From Myxococcota bacterium (GTDB lineage Bacteria; Myxococcota_C; UBA6777), in assembly GCA_023150835.1 (NCBI GenBank), contig JAKLKB010000007.1, positions 1-64,000 of the forward strand: a stretch of DNA of 64,000 nucleotides, written 5' to 3'. Below the pieces are notes generated by a model that worked only from the letters and a program-made list of their open reading frames with translations, was not told where the DNA came from and made no database searches. Positions 1 to 8,536 of the stretch are shown one piece after another (the first letter of the stretch is position 1; every line of letters starts with the position of its first letter). Both the position numbers and the translations under genes were made by a program.

Positions 1-856
1 AAACATCCCCCCCACAAAACCACCCCCACAAAGCGGCCCACAAACACAAAGCTCTCCCCCACGAAACAAAGGACCCGAGCAGCCGCCCAACGGGCAACGT
101 CCACCCTCGAAAAGCCCCGAGCAGCCGCCCAACGGACAACGTCCACCCTCGAAAAGCCCCGAACAGCCGCACAGCACAGCGGAATCCAACACACCACCCA
201 AACCACCCAAAGCGCTCGAAGGAGCACTTGCACTCACCCCCGCACACATCGATCAGATCGCAACCGTCCTTTACCGTAGTGCTTTGCTTGGTGCAACTTA
301 CGCACGTCCGCAGATCCGAGCGATCCGCATCTACTTCCAAAAGATTCTCGATTGCAGCCCTGCCCAACTCCATCGCGTGCGCGATATCCTCAAAAAACTA
401 CAAAGCCAAGAATTCCCCTTGGTTCCGCCCCCACTTGACGATCTCCCTGCGTTGGTCCCGATGCTGAGTTATGCAAAGCGCCTTGCATTCGTCCACAGCA
501 TCCTGTTTTTGCTTGGCTGCAAAACCCTCCAAACCCTCGAAAGATACCGCGACTTTATGAGCGAACTCGCCATCGAGTTGCGCATCGATCCTGCGGATGT
601 CAGCCTTTTCAACCTCTTTGGGATCGGCAGCGACGAGATCCAACTTTCCTTCCAAGACTGTTTGCGCGTCTTGGATGTCGAGATGGACGCGACCGAAAAC
701 GATCTGCGCAAAGCCCATCGCGAACTGGTTCGCCGTTATCACCCCGATCAATTTCACTCCAAAGGCCCTGAATTTGTCCGTCTCGCCGAACGTAAAATGA
801 AAGAGGCCAACATGGCTCTGGAGATCCTGCTCTACCGTTCGGATCGCGGAGTCTGA
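1..856 (+). CDS. DnaJ-domain protein, 5' end outside window
   Basis: The ORF track starts this gene at an internal TTG (284), but the same frame is open back to base 2, so the gene enters from the left edge. The visible N-terminal part is a Pro/Gln-rich linker with two copies and a partial third of a 14-residue unit (EQPPNGQRPPSKSP, 42 bp). A helical region of about 130 residues follows, then a C-terminal J-domain with the HPD signature in RRYHPDQFH, so it probably stimulates an Hsp70-type ATPase. J-domains placed C-terminally behind low-complexity linkers are common in Myxococcota-type genomes (general knowledge). The helical region was not assigned to a family. The full length and N-terminal domain cannot be known from this window. 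Confidence 0.85.
   Translation, partial: NIPPTKPPPQSGPQTQSSPPRNKGPEQPPNGQRPPSKSPEQPPNGQRPPSKSPEQPHSTAESNTPPKPPKALEGALALTPAHIDQIATVLYRSALLGATYARPQIRAIRIYFQKILDCSPAQLHRVRDILKKLQSQEFPLVPPPLDDLPALVPMLSYAKRLAFVHSILFLLGCKTLQTLERYRDFMSELAIELRIDPADVSLFNLFGIGSDEIQLSFQDCLRVLDVEMDATENDLRKAHRELVRRYHPDQFHSKGPEFVRLAERKMKEANMALEILLYRSDRGV
77..181 (+). repeat. 42-bp in-frame tandem repeat
   Basis: Two near-identical 42-bp units start at 77 and 119, and a degenerate third starts at 161. All lie in the linker of the DnaJ-domain gene. The unit is a multiple of three, so copy-number change would keep the frame. Confidence 0.85.
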
Positions 857-862
857 TCACAG

Positions 863-957
863 CCCCTCCCCCACAACCCTTCACACCACGCCTCTCCCCT
901 CCCCCACAACCCTTCACACCACGCCTCTCCCCCACCCCACAACCCTCCACACCACGC
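863..957. repeat. C-rich intergenic tandem repeat, ~34-bp unit
   Basis: Three imperfect copies of a C-rich unit built around CACAACCCTTCACACCACG fill the gap between two convergent genes (DnaJ protein and miaA). It has no coding potential that I can support. Confidence 0.75.
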
Positions 958-985
958 CGATCAACCCGACCGCGTCATAGCCGTC

Positions 986-1936
986 TCAATCCAACCACCA
1001 AGCGCCTAGATCTTCGGCGAGTTTCGCGTCGTCCAACGCATCTTCTGGTGTGGGGTACCAACGCACCGCTTCTTTGCGAAACCACGTCATCTGACGTTTT
1101 GCGTACGTTCGCGTTGCTTGCTGGATCTGCGCGGTGGCTTCGAGCGGATCGAGCGAGCCATCCAACACCGCATTGAGTTCTCGATAACCGATGCACTGCA
1201 TGGGCTTCCAACCCGCCGAATATCCGCGCAAGCGCATCGCTTCCACTTCAGCCATCCATCCCGCCCGTAACATCGACTCGATCCGCGCATGGATCCGTTC
1301 ATGTAGCATCGTGCGCGGCCAATCCAATCCAATCAACAAGGCGGGATATCGACGATCTTGGTGCTGATGTTCCCCCACCCATGATGAAAAAGGCCGACCT
1401 GTGGACAAAAACACCTCCAACGCTCGCACAATCCGCGAGCGATCTCGTGGCATGATCTTGATCGTCGCCGCAGGATCGACTTGTTGGAGTTCTTCGTACA
1501 TCTGCGCCAACTCTCCGCACTCTACGCGAGAGAGCAACTGTTCGCGGATCCCATCGTCTGACGGTACGTCAAACAAGCCATGCAACAGCGCACGCAGATA
1601 TAGCCCCGTTCCACCCGCCAAGATCACACGACGGCCTGAACGAGCGATCTGCGCGATCACTTCGTCGGCTTCGCGTTGAAAACGCCCTGCATCGTAATCT
1701 TCCCAAACATCCGCCACATCGATCAAGTGATGCAAGATCCCCTGTCTCTCCTCGCACGTCGCCTTGCCCGTCCCGATATCCAACTCGCGATACACCTGCA
1801 ACGAATCAACGCTCACGATCTCCGCACCGTAGCGCTTTGCCAACTCCACCGCCAAGCCGCTCTTCCCACTCGCCGTCGGCCCCACCACCGCCACCAACGG
1901 GATATCCGAAAGATATGTCACCGACGAGACGGTCAT
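986..1936 (-). CDS. miaA: tRNA dimethylallyltransferase MiaA
   Basis: MiaA transfers the dimethylallyl group from DMAPP to N6 of A37 in tRNAs that read UNN codons. The protein is about 316 aa, normal for the family. An N-terminal P-loop (GPTASGKS) is followed by the family motif DSLQVYRELDIGTGK (usually D-S-M-Q-V-Y). GGTGLYLRALL and the C-terminal KRQMTWFRK motif are also present. The ORF track begins at a TTG at 1963. I prefer the ATG at 1936 because AAGGAG lies upstream of it and the extra nine residues have no family support. A degenerate MITE lies about 50 bp upstream, so the promoter may lie in or next to mobile DNA. The gene is the first thing downstream of the terminator at 2112-2156. 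Confidence 0.96.
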   Translation of the reverse strand: MTVSSVTYLSDIPLVAVVGPTASGKSGLAVELAKRYGAEIVSVDSLQVYRELDIGTGKATCEERQGILHHLIDVADVWEDYDAGRFQREADEVIAQIARSGRRVILAGGTGLYLRALLHGLFDVPSDDGIREQLLSRVECGELAQMYEELQQVDPAATIKIMPRDRSRIVRALEVFLSTGRPFSSWVGEHQHQDRRYPALLIGLDWPRTMLHERIHARIESMLRAGWMAEVEAMRLRGYSAGWKPMQCIGYRELNAVLDGSLDPLEATAQIQQATRTYAKRQMTWFRKEAVRWYPTPEDALDDAKLAEDLGAWWLD

Positions 1937-1984
1937 CTCCGCTCCGCTCCTTCCCTTCGCCAAAACAGAAACCGCTTGGATATC

Positions 1985-2095
1985 ATACGAGATCCGCCCG
2001 TTGCGTTATCGTCGGTGTAGGGGCAGCCCCCTGTGGCCCAAGAATCGGGCATCCGCGTACTCTTGTTTGCTGTGTACATCACTCGGATATCGTAT
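1985..2095 (+). mobile_element. MITE-like element, copy 1 (degenerate)
   Basis: About 111 bp, bounded by ATACGAGATCCGCCC on the left and GGATATCGTAT on the right, with the core GTAGGGGCAGCCCC. It is the most diverged of five copies and lacks the clean central hairpin. It has the same orientation as the copies at 34466 and 50449. Confidence 0.7.
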
Positions 2096-2111
2096 AACAC
2101 GGCACAACCCC

Positions 2112-2156
2112 AAAAAAAAGCCAAGCCCCACAAACGATCTTGCAAGGCTTGGCTTT
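2112..2156 (-). terminator. Rho-independent terminator
   Basis: Read on the minus strand, AAAGCCAAGCC pairs with GGCTTGGCTTT, an 11-bp stem with an 18-nt loop, followed directly by a run of eight T in all. The nearest minus-strand protein gene upstream (mutL) ends about 800 bp away. The terminator therefore more likely ends the transcript proposed between them. Confidence 0.85.
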
Positions 2157-2712
2157 GTAGAAACAAAAAAGCAGCAAAAAAACGGTTTTTCCACAAGGGT
2201 TGTTTGGATGCGAAGGCGAAGGCCCGTTTCACGACGCGGGCGTGCGCCCAGTCGTCATGCACGTCCCGCGTCGAGGGCCGAAGCCGAAGCGCCGCTGGTT
2301 TTCGGCGAAAGGCGAAAACGTGCAGTGCCAGCTCTCAGGCCGGGCGTTGGGCGATCGCTTGTTCCTTCCTCTTGCGCTGGGCGTGGGGATTTCACCGCCT
2401 TTCGCCGTCCGTGCTGATCTTTTCGACTCGGACGCTCCGCGCTGGTATTCCGACGCTCGCTCGAACCTTGGGTCAAACACCTTTCTCCTCCCCGCTCGTA
2501 TCGCAAGCGGATCTACGGAGAAAACTTCAAGTTTTGTTGTGTTGGGTTTGGATGCGCTTCCCTACCGTTTCCTTTTTGCTTTGCGATCTCGTTCGCGCAC
2601 GTTCGGCTTGTGACCACGACCTCGCCCGACACCTTGAAGTGATCGGCTATGTCCACAAAGACACAACACCCGATCAAGGAGCCTGCTTTTCTTTTTTTCG
2701 CACTTTTTTGCG
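2112..2712 (-). ncRNA. Candidate structured non-coding RNA, class unknown
   Basis: A ~600-bp region without a convincing protein, rich in long complementary segments. GGCGAAAGGCG (2304-2314) is perfectly complementary to 2396-2406. GACGCGGG (2233-2240) pairs with 2265-2272; this stem is extended outward by a GAA/GAA internal loop and GGCCC/GGGCC. GATCGG (2641-2646) pairs with 2670-2675. A good terminator closes it on the minus strand, and a weak promoter lies at 2719-2747. I looked for signature sequences of tmRNA, RNase P RNA, 6S RNA and SRP RNA and did not find them. ORFs through it on either strand change frame, and their translations are Arg/Ser-rich or low complexity. Alternatives are a decayed gene or a stretch of inverted repeats. 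Confidence 0.5.
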
Positions 2713-2718
2713 CAAATC

Positions 2719-2747
2719 TTTCTAAAAACAAGAAGGATATGCTTCAA
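2719..2747 (-). promoter_or_regulatory. Possible sigma-70 promoter for the candidate RNA
   Basis: On the minus strand TTGAAG is followed after 17 bp by TAGAAA. Each hexamer matches the consensus at four of six positions. Transcription would start near 2712. This is weak evidence by itself and is supported only by its position. Confidence 0.3.
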
Positions 2748-2750
2748 AAA

Positions 2751-2951
2751 AAGCGCGTCTTGCGTAAGTGATGGTGGATAGCAAAAGTGTCGTATCGTGA
2801 CACACGACGCATAGCGGACTGACGGGGGGTACAACACCCGAACACCGACAGAGCACACCGCAAACAAGAATACACGGACAACGACCAGAGGGTCCCACAA
2901 ACTCAAAGGTAGCGCATCGATCAGATCGCGGAATATGGCAAAGGACAGAGA
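2751..2951. other. Intergenic spacer downstream of mutL
   Basis: The spacer between the mutL stop codon and the candidate RNA promoter. I see no ORF with support, no repeat and no clear terminator in it. Confidence 0.5.
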
Positions 2952-5252
2952 TCATGTGCGGTGGAAACGTTTTTCGATCTCTGCACGCGCCATCTCAAAG
3001 AAGATCGGGCGTCCGTGAGGGCAGTGACCTTTGAACTCGATCTCATCGAGTTGTTGGAGCAAAGCGCGGACTTCTTCAGCGGAAAGCTTGTGCGCGCCGC
3101 GCACCGATCCGTGGCAAGCCATCCGCATCAACACAGCATCCCGTCGCTGATCGAGCGAAGCAGACTTGTAACCTTTGGCGACTTCTTCGAGCAGATCGTT
3201 GATCAAGACCAGCGGATCAGCTTCTTTGAGAAACACAGGGACCGCACGCAAAACAAAGCTTTGCCCCCCAAAGGGCTCAATCGAGACGCCAAGTCGCTCT
3301 AATTCTTCTTGAAATTGTTCAGCTTGTTGAGCAGCGACGATCCCCAACTCGATTTGTGGAGGAACAAGATAGACTTGTTGGGGGATCAAAGAAGAGAGAA
3401 AGCCATCCAGCAGCTTTTGGTAAGTCACGCGCTCGTGCGCGGCGTGTTGATCCAACAAGATCAAGCGATCTTGATGTTCAAAAAGCAGATACATCTGCGC
3501 AAATTGCCCGATGTAGCGAAGAGAAGAAAAAAATCCAACGCGGCCTTGTTCTGCTCGATCGCGGACGAGGATTCCTTCGGGGCGATCGGCTTGCGGGATT
3601 TTTTTCCCCAAGAGATTCGAAGTGTCGAGAGGATTCGAGACATCCTCAGCCAGAGGCGCGTTCCAGTTCGGCAAAAAAGGCAAGTTTTTTTGAGAGGAAG
3701 AAAGCGGAGCAAACCGCGTATCTTCGGGGGGTTCTTCGATGGTCGACTTTTGATCTTGGGCGGCTTTCAAAAACCGCGAACGAAACTCGTCGAAATTTCT
3801 CGGAGCCTCCGCAGCTTCTTGCTTGTGGGCTGTTGTAGTGCTTGTTGAATCCGCAAAGTAGCTTACGGTCGAGGTCTGCGCCCTTGGTGTCGAAGAGGCC
3901 GAAACGGACGGGGAGGCGGTCGTATTTTGGATTGTTGGACGAGCAGGATCTGGCGAAGACCATCGGTTCGCTGTGTTCGAAGGTGCCCGCTGGCTTTTGT
4001 GATCGAGTGCCGCCGATGTCCCCCGCTCCATCGGATCATTTGCGTCGAGAGAAACTTCGTATGAGACCGCAGCGCCTTCGGTGGTTTGTGCAAGAAGAGG
4101 CTTTTCTTCTCCAAAAGGTGCGGTCCCTTCGGGATCATCGAAGGCGTGGTCCATCCCGATATCTTCATTCAAAAAAGGCGGTGGCTCAGGCGCTTCGGAG
4201 ATTCCTTCGGATGCGGCGACACCAACAGCGCGCTCCAGTCGACCGCGACCACGATCCACCCACGGCGTTCGAGCGATGGCGTTGCGCAACGCAGCGTACA
4301 AGCGGTTGTAGATCTCTGTCTCACGGTGAAAACGCACTTCGATCTTTTGCGGGTGGACGTTGACGTCCACCTCGGCTGGATCGATCTCCAAAAACAACAC
4401 AACATGCGGATAACGGCCCTTTTCCATCGCGCCACGATAGGCTTCTTGACAAGCATGCGCAAAGCTACGATGCCGAATGAACCGACCATTCACAAACAGA
4501 TAGATCCCTTTCGGGCTTTGCGCGGTGATATCGGGCCGTGAAAAATACCCGCGCAACTTGACCCATCCATCCGCCATGTCGAACGGGTACATGGCTTCGC
4601 CGATCGGACGGCCTAGCAACGCACCGATCCGTTCGCGCATGTCGTGAGTGGCCGCACAATGTAGCAACATCCGTCGATTGCTGGTCAGCTTAAACCGAAC
4701 TTCTGGGTGCGCAAGAGCGAGGCGTGTTAAGGTTTCCGCAGTATGGGAAACCTCGGTGCTATCGGCTTTTAGAAACTTTCTACGTGCGGGGACATTAAAA
4801 AAAAGATCATGCACTTCGATGGTCGTTCCGATGGAGCGGCCCACAGGCGAGATCACAGGAGGCTTTCCACCCAAGACTTCGAGGTGTGTGCCGTCGGCTT
4901 CTTCTTCGTTGCGTGTCTCCATGACAAAGCGACTGACCGAAGCGATGCTTGGGATGGCTTCGCCTCGAAACCCCATCGTCGTGATGCGAAAAAGATCATC
5001 ATGGCTGCGAAGTTTGCTTGTCGCATGGCGCTGCAACGCCATCAACGCATCTTCGCGTGTCATCCCACAACCATCGTCCACGACGCGGATTAGCTGCTTG
5101 CCACCCCGTTCCAGTTCGATCTCGATCCGCCCCGCCCCTGCATCGATCGCGTTTTCCGCCAACTCCTTTACCACAGATGCGGGCCGTTCCACCACCTCTC
5201 CTGCGGCGATCTGGTTGATCAAATCGTCTGCGAGCAATTGAACTTTACCCAT
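2952..5252 (-). CDS. mutL: DNA mismatch repair protein MutL
   Basis: MutL couples MutS mismatch recognition to downstream strand removal. The N-terminal GHKL ATPase (about residues 1-330) shows all expected motifs: NQIAAGEVVERP, ELAENAIDAGA, DDGCGM, and RHATSK followed by GFRGEA. A Ser/Thr/Pro-rich linker spans about 350-560. The C-terminal dimerisation domain carries DQHAAHE, ACHGS and CPHGRP, the metal-site motifs of endonuclease-type MutL. In the DQHA(X)2E(X)4E motif the last Glu is Gln here (DQHAAHERVTYQ). The protein is 766 aa, longer than E. coli MutL (about 615) because of the linker. Start is an ATG at 5252. No mutS is in the window. Confidence 0.97.
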   Translation of the reverse strand: MGKVQLLADDLINQIAAGEVVERPASVVKELAENAIDAGAGRIEIELERGGKQLIRVVDDGCGMTREDALMALQRHATSKLRSHDDLFRITTMGFRGEAIPSIASVSRFVMETRNEEEADGTHLEVLGGKPPVISPVGRSIGTTIEVHDLFFNVPARRKFLKADSTEVSHTAETLTRLALAHPEVRFKLTSNRRMLLHCAATHDMRERIGALLGRPIGEAMYPFDMADGWVKLRGYFSRPDITAQSPKGIYLFVNGRFIRHRSFAHACQEAYRGAMEKGRYPHVVLFLEIDPAEVDVNVHPQKIEVRFHRETEIYNRLYAALRNAIARTPWVDRGRGRLERAVGVAASEGISEAPEPPPFLNEDIGMDHAFDDPEGTAPFGEEKPLLAQTTEGAAVSYEVSLDANDPMERGTSAALDHKSQRAPSNTANRWSSPDPARPTIQNTTASPSVSASSTPRAQTSTVSYFADSTSTTTAHKQEAAEAPRNFDEFRSRFLKAAQDQKSTIEEPPEDTRFAPLSSSQKNLPFLPNWNAPLAEDVSNPLDTSNLLGKKIPQADRPEGILVRDRAEQGRVGFFSSLRYIGQFAQMYLLFEHQDRLILLDQHAAHERVTYQKLLDGFLSSLIPQQVYLVPPQIELGIVAAQQAEQFQEELERLGVSIEPFGGQSFVLRAVPVFLKEADPLVLINDLLEEVAKGYKSASLDQRRDAVLMRMACHGSVRGAHKLSAEEVRALLQQLDEIEFKGHCPHGRPIFFEMARAEIEKRFHRT

Positions 5253-5467
5253 CGTCTTCTTCTCCCTCGTTCTTCAAGCGTACGCGCCGAGCCTCTTAGC
5301 ACAGCGCAACGTCGCAACTTGCCACACGACTCCCCGTTGTCTTCCCCCAACACCATCCAAGCCACCCCTTTGGCTCGGCTCCACAAAAACGTTGTTGCAC
5401 GAATCCCAGCGATCTGCTAAAGACGCCCACACCGCGCACCTTGGATCGCGCAAAAGGAGAGAGGTCG

Positions 5468-6370
5468 ATGAAGCTTGTATCGTATGGACCCGCAGGGCGG
5501 GAACTTCCGGGCGTTCTTTTGGATGATGGGCAGATCTTCTGCCTTTTTTCCGCCTCGCATGGCAAGATCCCATCGATCCGAGCGCTGCTTGCGGGCGGAG
5601 AGGCTGCTCTCGATCAGATCTGCCGCTGGATCAGCGCTCCCGACCCTGCATTCTTACACGACGCATCCGCACTCCGCATCGGCCCTCCGCTCACCAATCC
5701 CTCCAAGATCGTCTGCCTTGGCCTCAATTATCGCGGACACGCCGAAGAACAAAACAAACCGATCCCCGAACACCCGCTGCTTTTCTCCAAAGCCACGACT
5801 TCGCTTGCTGGCCCAAATGACCCCATCTGGCATCCGATCGCCGAAGAGCACCTTGATTATGAGGTCGAGTTGGCGCTCGTCTTTGGAAAGCCCGCTTTTC
5901 GCGTACCTGCCGAGCGTTGGAAAGAATACATCGCGGGCTACACCATCCTCAACGACCTGAGCGCTCGTGACACCTTGCGCGCTGACAACAAATGGTTTCG
6001 CGGCAAGTCCTTCGACACCTGTTGTCCGATGGGGCCTTACCTCGTCACGGCGGATGAGATCGCCGATCCCCAGTCTCTGCGCCTCCAAGCCTTCGTCAAC
6101 GGGGAGCGTCGACAAGACGGGAACACCAACGATCTGATCTTTGATCTCGGATACATCGTCGCTTTTTGCACGCAAAACGCCACCTTCCAACCGGGCGACA
6201 TCGTCGCCACAGGCACACCAAGCGGAGTCGGTATCCATCGAAAACCTCCTGCCTGCCTGCATATCGGCGATACGGTCAACGTATCCATCGAGCAATTGGG
6301 TTCCCTTCAAAACCAGATCATCGCTCGTCCCGACGATGCGATCAGCCCTTATCCCTGTCCTGCGACCTGA
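5468..6370 (+). CDS. Fumarylacetoacetate hydrolase (FAH) family protein
   Basis: This family cleaves or decarboxylates 2-oxo or acylpyruvate-type substrates with a divalent metal. The 300-aa protein has the FAH core: NYRGHAEE, then YEVELALVFGK with the metal-binding acidic residues, then GYTILNDLSARD and GDIVATGTPSGVG. The substrate cannot be read from the sequence; acylpyruvase or a homoprotocatechuate-type role are both possible. I moved the start from the track's TTG (5441) to the ATG at 5468, which follows AAAGGAGAG. It is divergent from mutL with about 215 bp between them, and ndk follows 62 bp downstream on the same strand. Confidence 0.92.
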   Translation: MKLVSYGPAGRELPGVLLDDGQIFCLFSASHGKIPSIRALLAGGEAALDQICRWISAPDPAFLHDASALRIGPPLTNPSKIVCLGLNYRGHAEEQNKPIPEHPLLFSKATTSLAGPNDPIWHPIAEEHLDYEVELALVFGKPAFRVPAERWKEYIAGYTILNDLSARDTLRADNKWFRGKSFDTCCPMGPYLVTADEIADPQSLRLQAFVNGERRQDGNTNDLIFDLGYIVAFCTQNATFQPGDIVATGTPSGVGIHRKPPACLHIGDTVNVSIEQLGSLQNQIIARPDDAISPYPCPAT

Positions 6371-6432
6371 GCAAACAGATCACTTTTTCCCTTGGGCCAT
6401 AAGCCCCAAACAGCACTCACAAGGAGATTTCC

Positions 6433-6864
6433 ATGACCATGCAACGCACTTTCTCGATCATCAAACCCGATGCTTTCGCCAAAGGCGCGATCGGCGATAT
6501 CCTCCGTATGATCGAAGCCAGCGGTCTCAAGATCATCGCAACCAAAACCCTCCGTATGACCAAGTCCCAAGCCGAGGGCTTTTACGCCGTCCACAAAGAG
6601 CGTTCCTTCTTTGGTGAGTTGGTGACATTCATGTCCTCCGGTCCTGTCGTGGTTTCCGTCCTCGAAGGCGACAACGCTGTCTTGCGCTACCGCGATCTCA
6701 TGGGTCCCACCGACTCGACCAAGGCCGCCCCCAACACCATCCGAGGCACACACGGCACCAATATCGAACGCAATGCCGTTCATGGCTCCGACTCTCCCGA
6801 AAATGCCGTCATCGAGATCAACTATTTCTTCCCCGAATCCGAACTCCGCGCACTCCTCGGCTAA
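6433..6864 (+). CDS. ndk: Nucleoside diphosphate kinase
   Basis: Ndk exchanges the gamma phosphate between nucleoside tri- and diphosphates through a phosphohistidine. The 143-aa length is typical. The N-terminal FSIIKPDAF, the central [13 protein letters not shown] and the active-site motif NAVHGSDS (His at about residue 118) are all present. A clear AAGGAG precedes the ATG. The gene follows the FAH gene at 62 bp and is followed directly by two tandem mobile repeats. Confidence 0.98.
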   Translation: MTMQRTFSIIKPDAFAKGAIGDILRMIEASGLKIIATKTLRMTKSQAEGFYAVHKERSFFGELVTFMSSGPVVVSVLEGDNAVLRYRDLMGPTDSTKAAPNTIRGTHGTNIERNAVHGSDSPENAVIEINYFFPESELRALLG

Positions 6865-6879
6865 TTTCAAAAGCAATCC

Positions 6880-6993
6880 TACGATCTCCGAGAGATGTGT
6901 GATCGTAGAACAGTGCGTAGAGGCCCGATTGTTGGGCAGCCACACCTGTCTGCCCCTACATTTTTACGATCACGCAACGGGCGGAGATCGTAT
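6880..6993 (-). mobile_element. MITE-like element, copy 2
   Basis: A 114-bp copy in reverse orientation, from TACGATCTCCGAGAG to GGGCGGAGATCGTAT. It carries the central palindrome GGGCAG...CTGCCC. It abuts copy 3 head to tail, with one base between the ends. Confidence 0.85.
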
Positions 6994-6994
6994 C

Positions 6995-7107
6995 ATACGA
7001 TCTCCGAGAGATGTGTGATCGTAGGACAGTGCGTAGAGGCCCGATTGTTGGGCAGCCACACCTGTCTTCCCCTACGCTTTGACGATCACACAATGGGCGG
7101 ATCTCGT
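6995..7107 (-). mobile_element. MITE-like element, copy 3
   Basis: The second of two head-to-tail copies 3' of ndk, nearly identical to copy 2. The tandem arrangement suggests either an insertion into the end of the first copy or a local duplication. The rest of the ndk-PP2C gap (7108-7219) shows nothing recognisable. Confidence 0.85.
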
Positions 7108-7219
7108 ACAAGCCGTCGCCTGTTTGGCATCTCGCCCCCCTAGAGTTATTCTACCATCCCCATCCACTCGGACATATCGACCTTTACGAAGACGCAACAA
7201 TCAAAAAAACATCTGTCGC

Positions 7220-8536
7220 CTAACTTGCGCGCCGTCGGATACTATCGGTCAAACGGATGATCAGATCGCGCTGTGAAGCCGAAAGCTCTTGGAAGATATT
7301 CCACATCACGCGCTGCCCAATCGACGGATAATCGGCAAGGATCTGCCGAAAGTTTTCGGGGGAGAAAAACAAGATCCGCAAGCCTTCGCGTTCACAACGG
7401 ATCGTGACGGTGCTGATGGAAGGCCCCAATAAAGCGGCCTCTCCAAAAAAACAACCCGGCGTATAGGTCGCCAACCAGATCGATTGGCGCGTCACTTGGG
7501 CGCGGCCATCCAAGACCATATAAAGCCCGGGGAATTCTTTCTCTTCTTCGATGATGATCTCGGAACCGATATACGACTTGACTTCGCCTGCTTGGAGAAA
7601 AAGCTGCGATTCATTGATATCTAAGTTCTGAAACAATCGCAGCGATCCAAAGATATCTTGCCCCATATCCAGTTGTGTGGCAGCCACCCCATCCCAAGGA
7701 GCCTCCACCCGCAAGGTAATGGCGGTGATATTGTCCTTGCCACCGCGCTCGTTGGCAGAATCGATCAAGCGCGGGATCAAGCGATCGCCGTCTTTTTCTT
7801 GAAAGACGGTCATCAACTCTTCTTCGACAAGATAGTTGTGAAGCCCGTCTGTACAGAGCAAAAATTGATCGCCGGGTTCGAGCGTGAGAAAACCGATATC
7901 CAACTCGATCTTGGGGCTGACACCAAGAGCTTGAAGCAGAACGTTTTTGCCGGGGGCGGCTTTGGCTTGTTCGGGAGTCAGCTCTCCGCGACGGATCCGC
8001 TCGGCAACAAGGGAATGATCGCGTGTCAGTTGGCGAACTTGGTTGTCACGCACGCGATAAAGGCGAGAGTCACCCACGTGGGCGACCACACCGATACGAC
8101 CGCAGATAATCAAGCACGTGACCGTAGTTCCCATGTATTTTCCTTTTGGGAGGGAACGCGTCTGCATACGGATGGTGGTGTGACTGCCCAAAATCGCCCG
8201 ATGGACGAGCTTTTGAACTTCGCGATAATTTTCGCGCGTCGATTCTTTCGAGAAATTGTGCAGGATATCCATATCGTTAAAGAGCGTCGAGCGGATGCTC
8301 TCGACAGCCATCCGACTGGCCTCTCCTCCGCGCTCGCCACCCCCCATCCCATCAGCAACAATAAACAGCCCATTGACGGGATCGATCAAAGAGCAATCTT
8401 CATTCTCTTTGCGTTTACGCCCAAGGTCCGTGCCGCCCCACGCACGAAAACGTAATTCGGATCCTGTTGCGACAAAAGGGCCTGTCCCTGCGATATCGTC
8501 GGGTTGAATGATCCGACTGTTCACTCTTTCTTCCAT
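7220..8536 (-). CDS. PP2C-type Ser/Thr phosphatase fused to a cyclic-nucleotide-binding domain
   Basis: 438 aa. The N-terminal half (about residues 28-280) is a PPM/PP2C phosphatase with the metal-binding motifs: RKENEDC, VADGMGGG, VGDSRLYR, LCTDGLHN and GGKDNITA. The C-terminal half (about 300-425) looks like a cNMP-binding (CAP-like) fold, with LYMVLDGRAQV and the phosphate-cassette region FFGEAALLGPS. It probably reverses Ser/Thr phosphorylation under control of a small ligand. The usual PBC Arg, expected after GEAALL, is not obvious, so the ligand is uncertain. A partner kinase could be the large kinase at 37.8-42.5 kb, but no linkage shows this. Start ATG at 8536, divergent from the next gene. 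Confidence 0.93.
   Translation of the reverse strand: MEERVNSRIIQPDDIAGTGPFVATGSELRFRAWGGTDLGRKRKENEDCSLIDPVNGLFIVADGMGGGERGGEASRMAVESIRSTLFNDMDILHNFSKESTRENYREVQKLVHRAILGSHTTIRMQTRSLPKGKYMGTTVTCLIICGRIGVVAHVGDSRLYRVRDNQVRQLTRDHSLVAERIRRGELTPEQAKAAPGKNVLLQALGVSPKIELDIGFLTLEPGDQFLLCTDGLHNYLVEEELMTVFQEKDGDRLIPRLIDSANERGGKDNITAITLRVEAPWDGVAATQLDMGQDIFGSLRLFQNLDINESQLFLQAGEVKSYIGSEIIIEEEKEFPGLYMVLDGRAQVTRQSIWLATYTPGCFFGEAALLGPSISTVTIRCEREGLRILFFSPENFRQILADYPSIGQRVMWNIFQELSASQRDLIIRLTDSIRRRAS

Noticed and set aside
2033-2725. 230-aa plus-strand ORF between miaA and mutL
   Set aside because: It starts inside a MITE, has no recognisable domain and a shuffled composition, and crosses the self-complementary stems of the candidate RNA.
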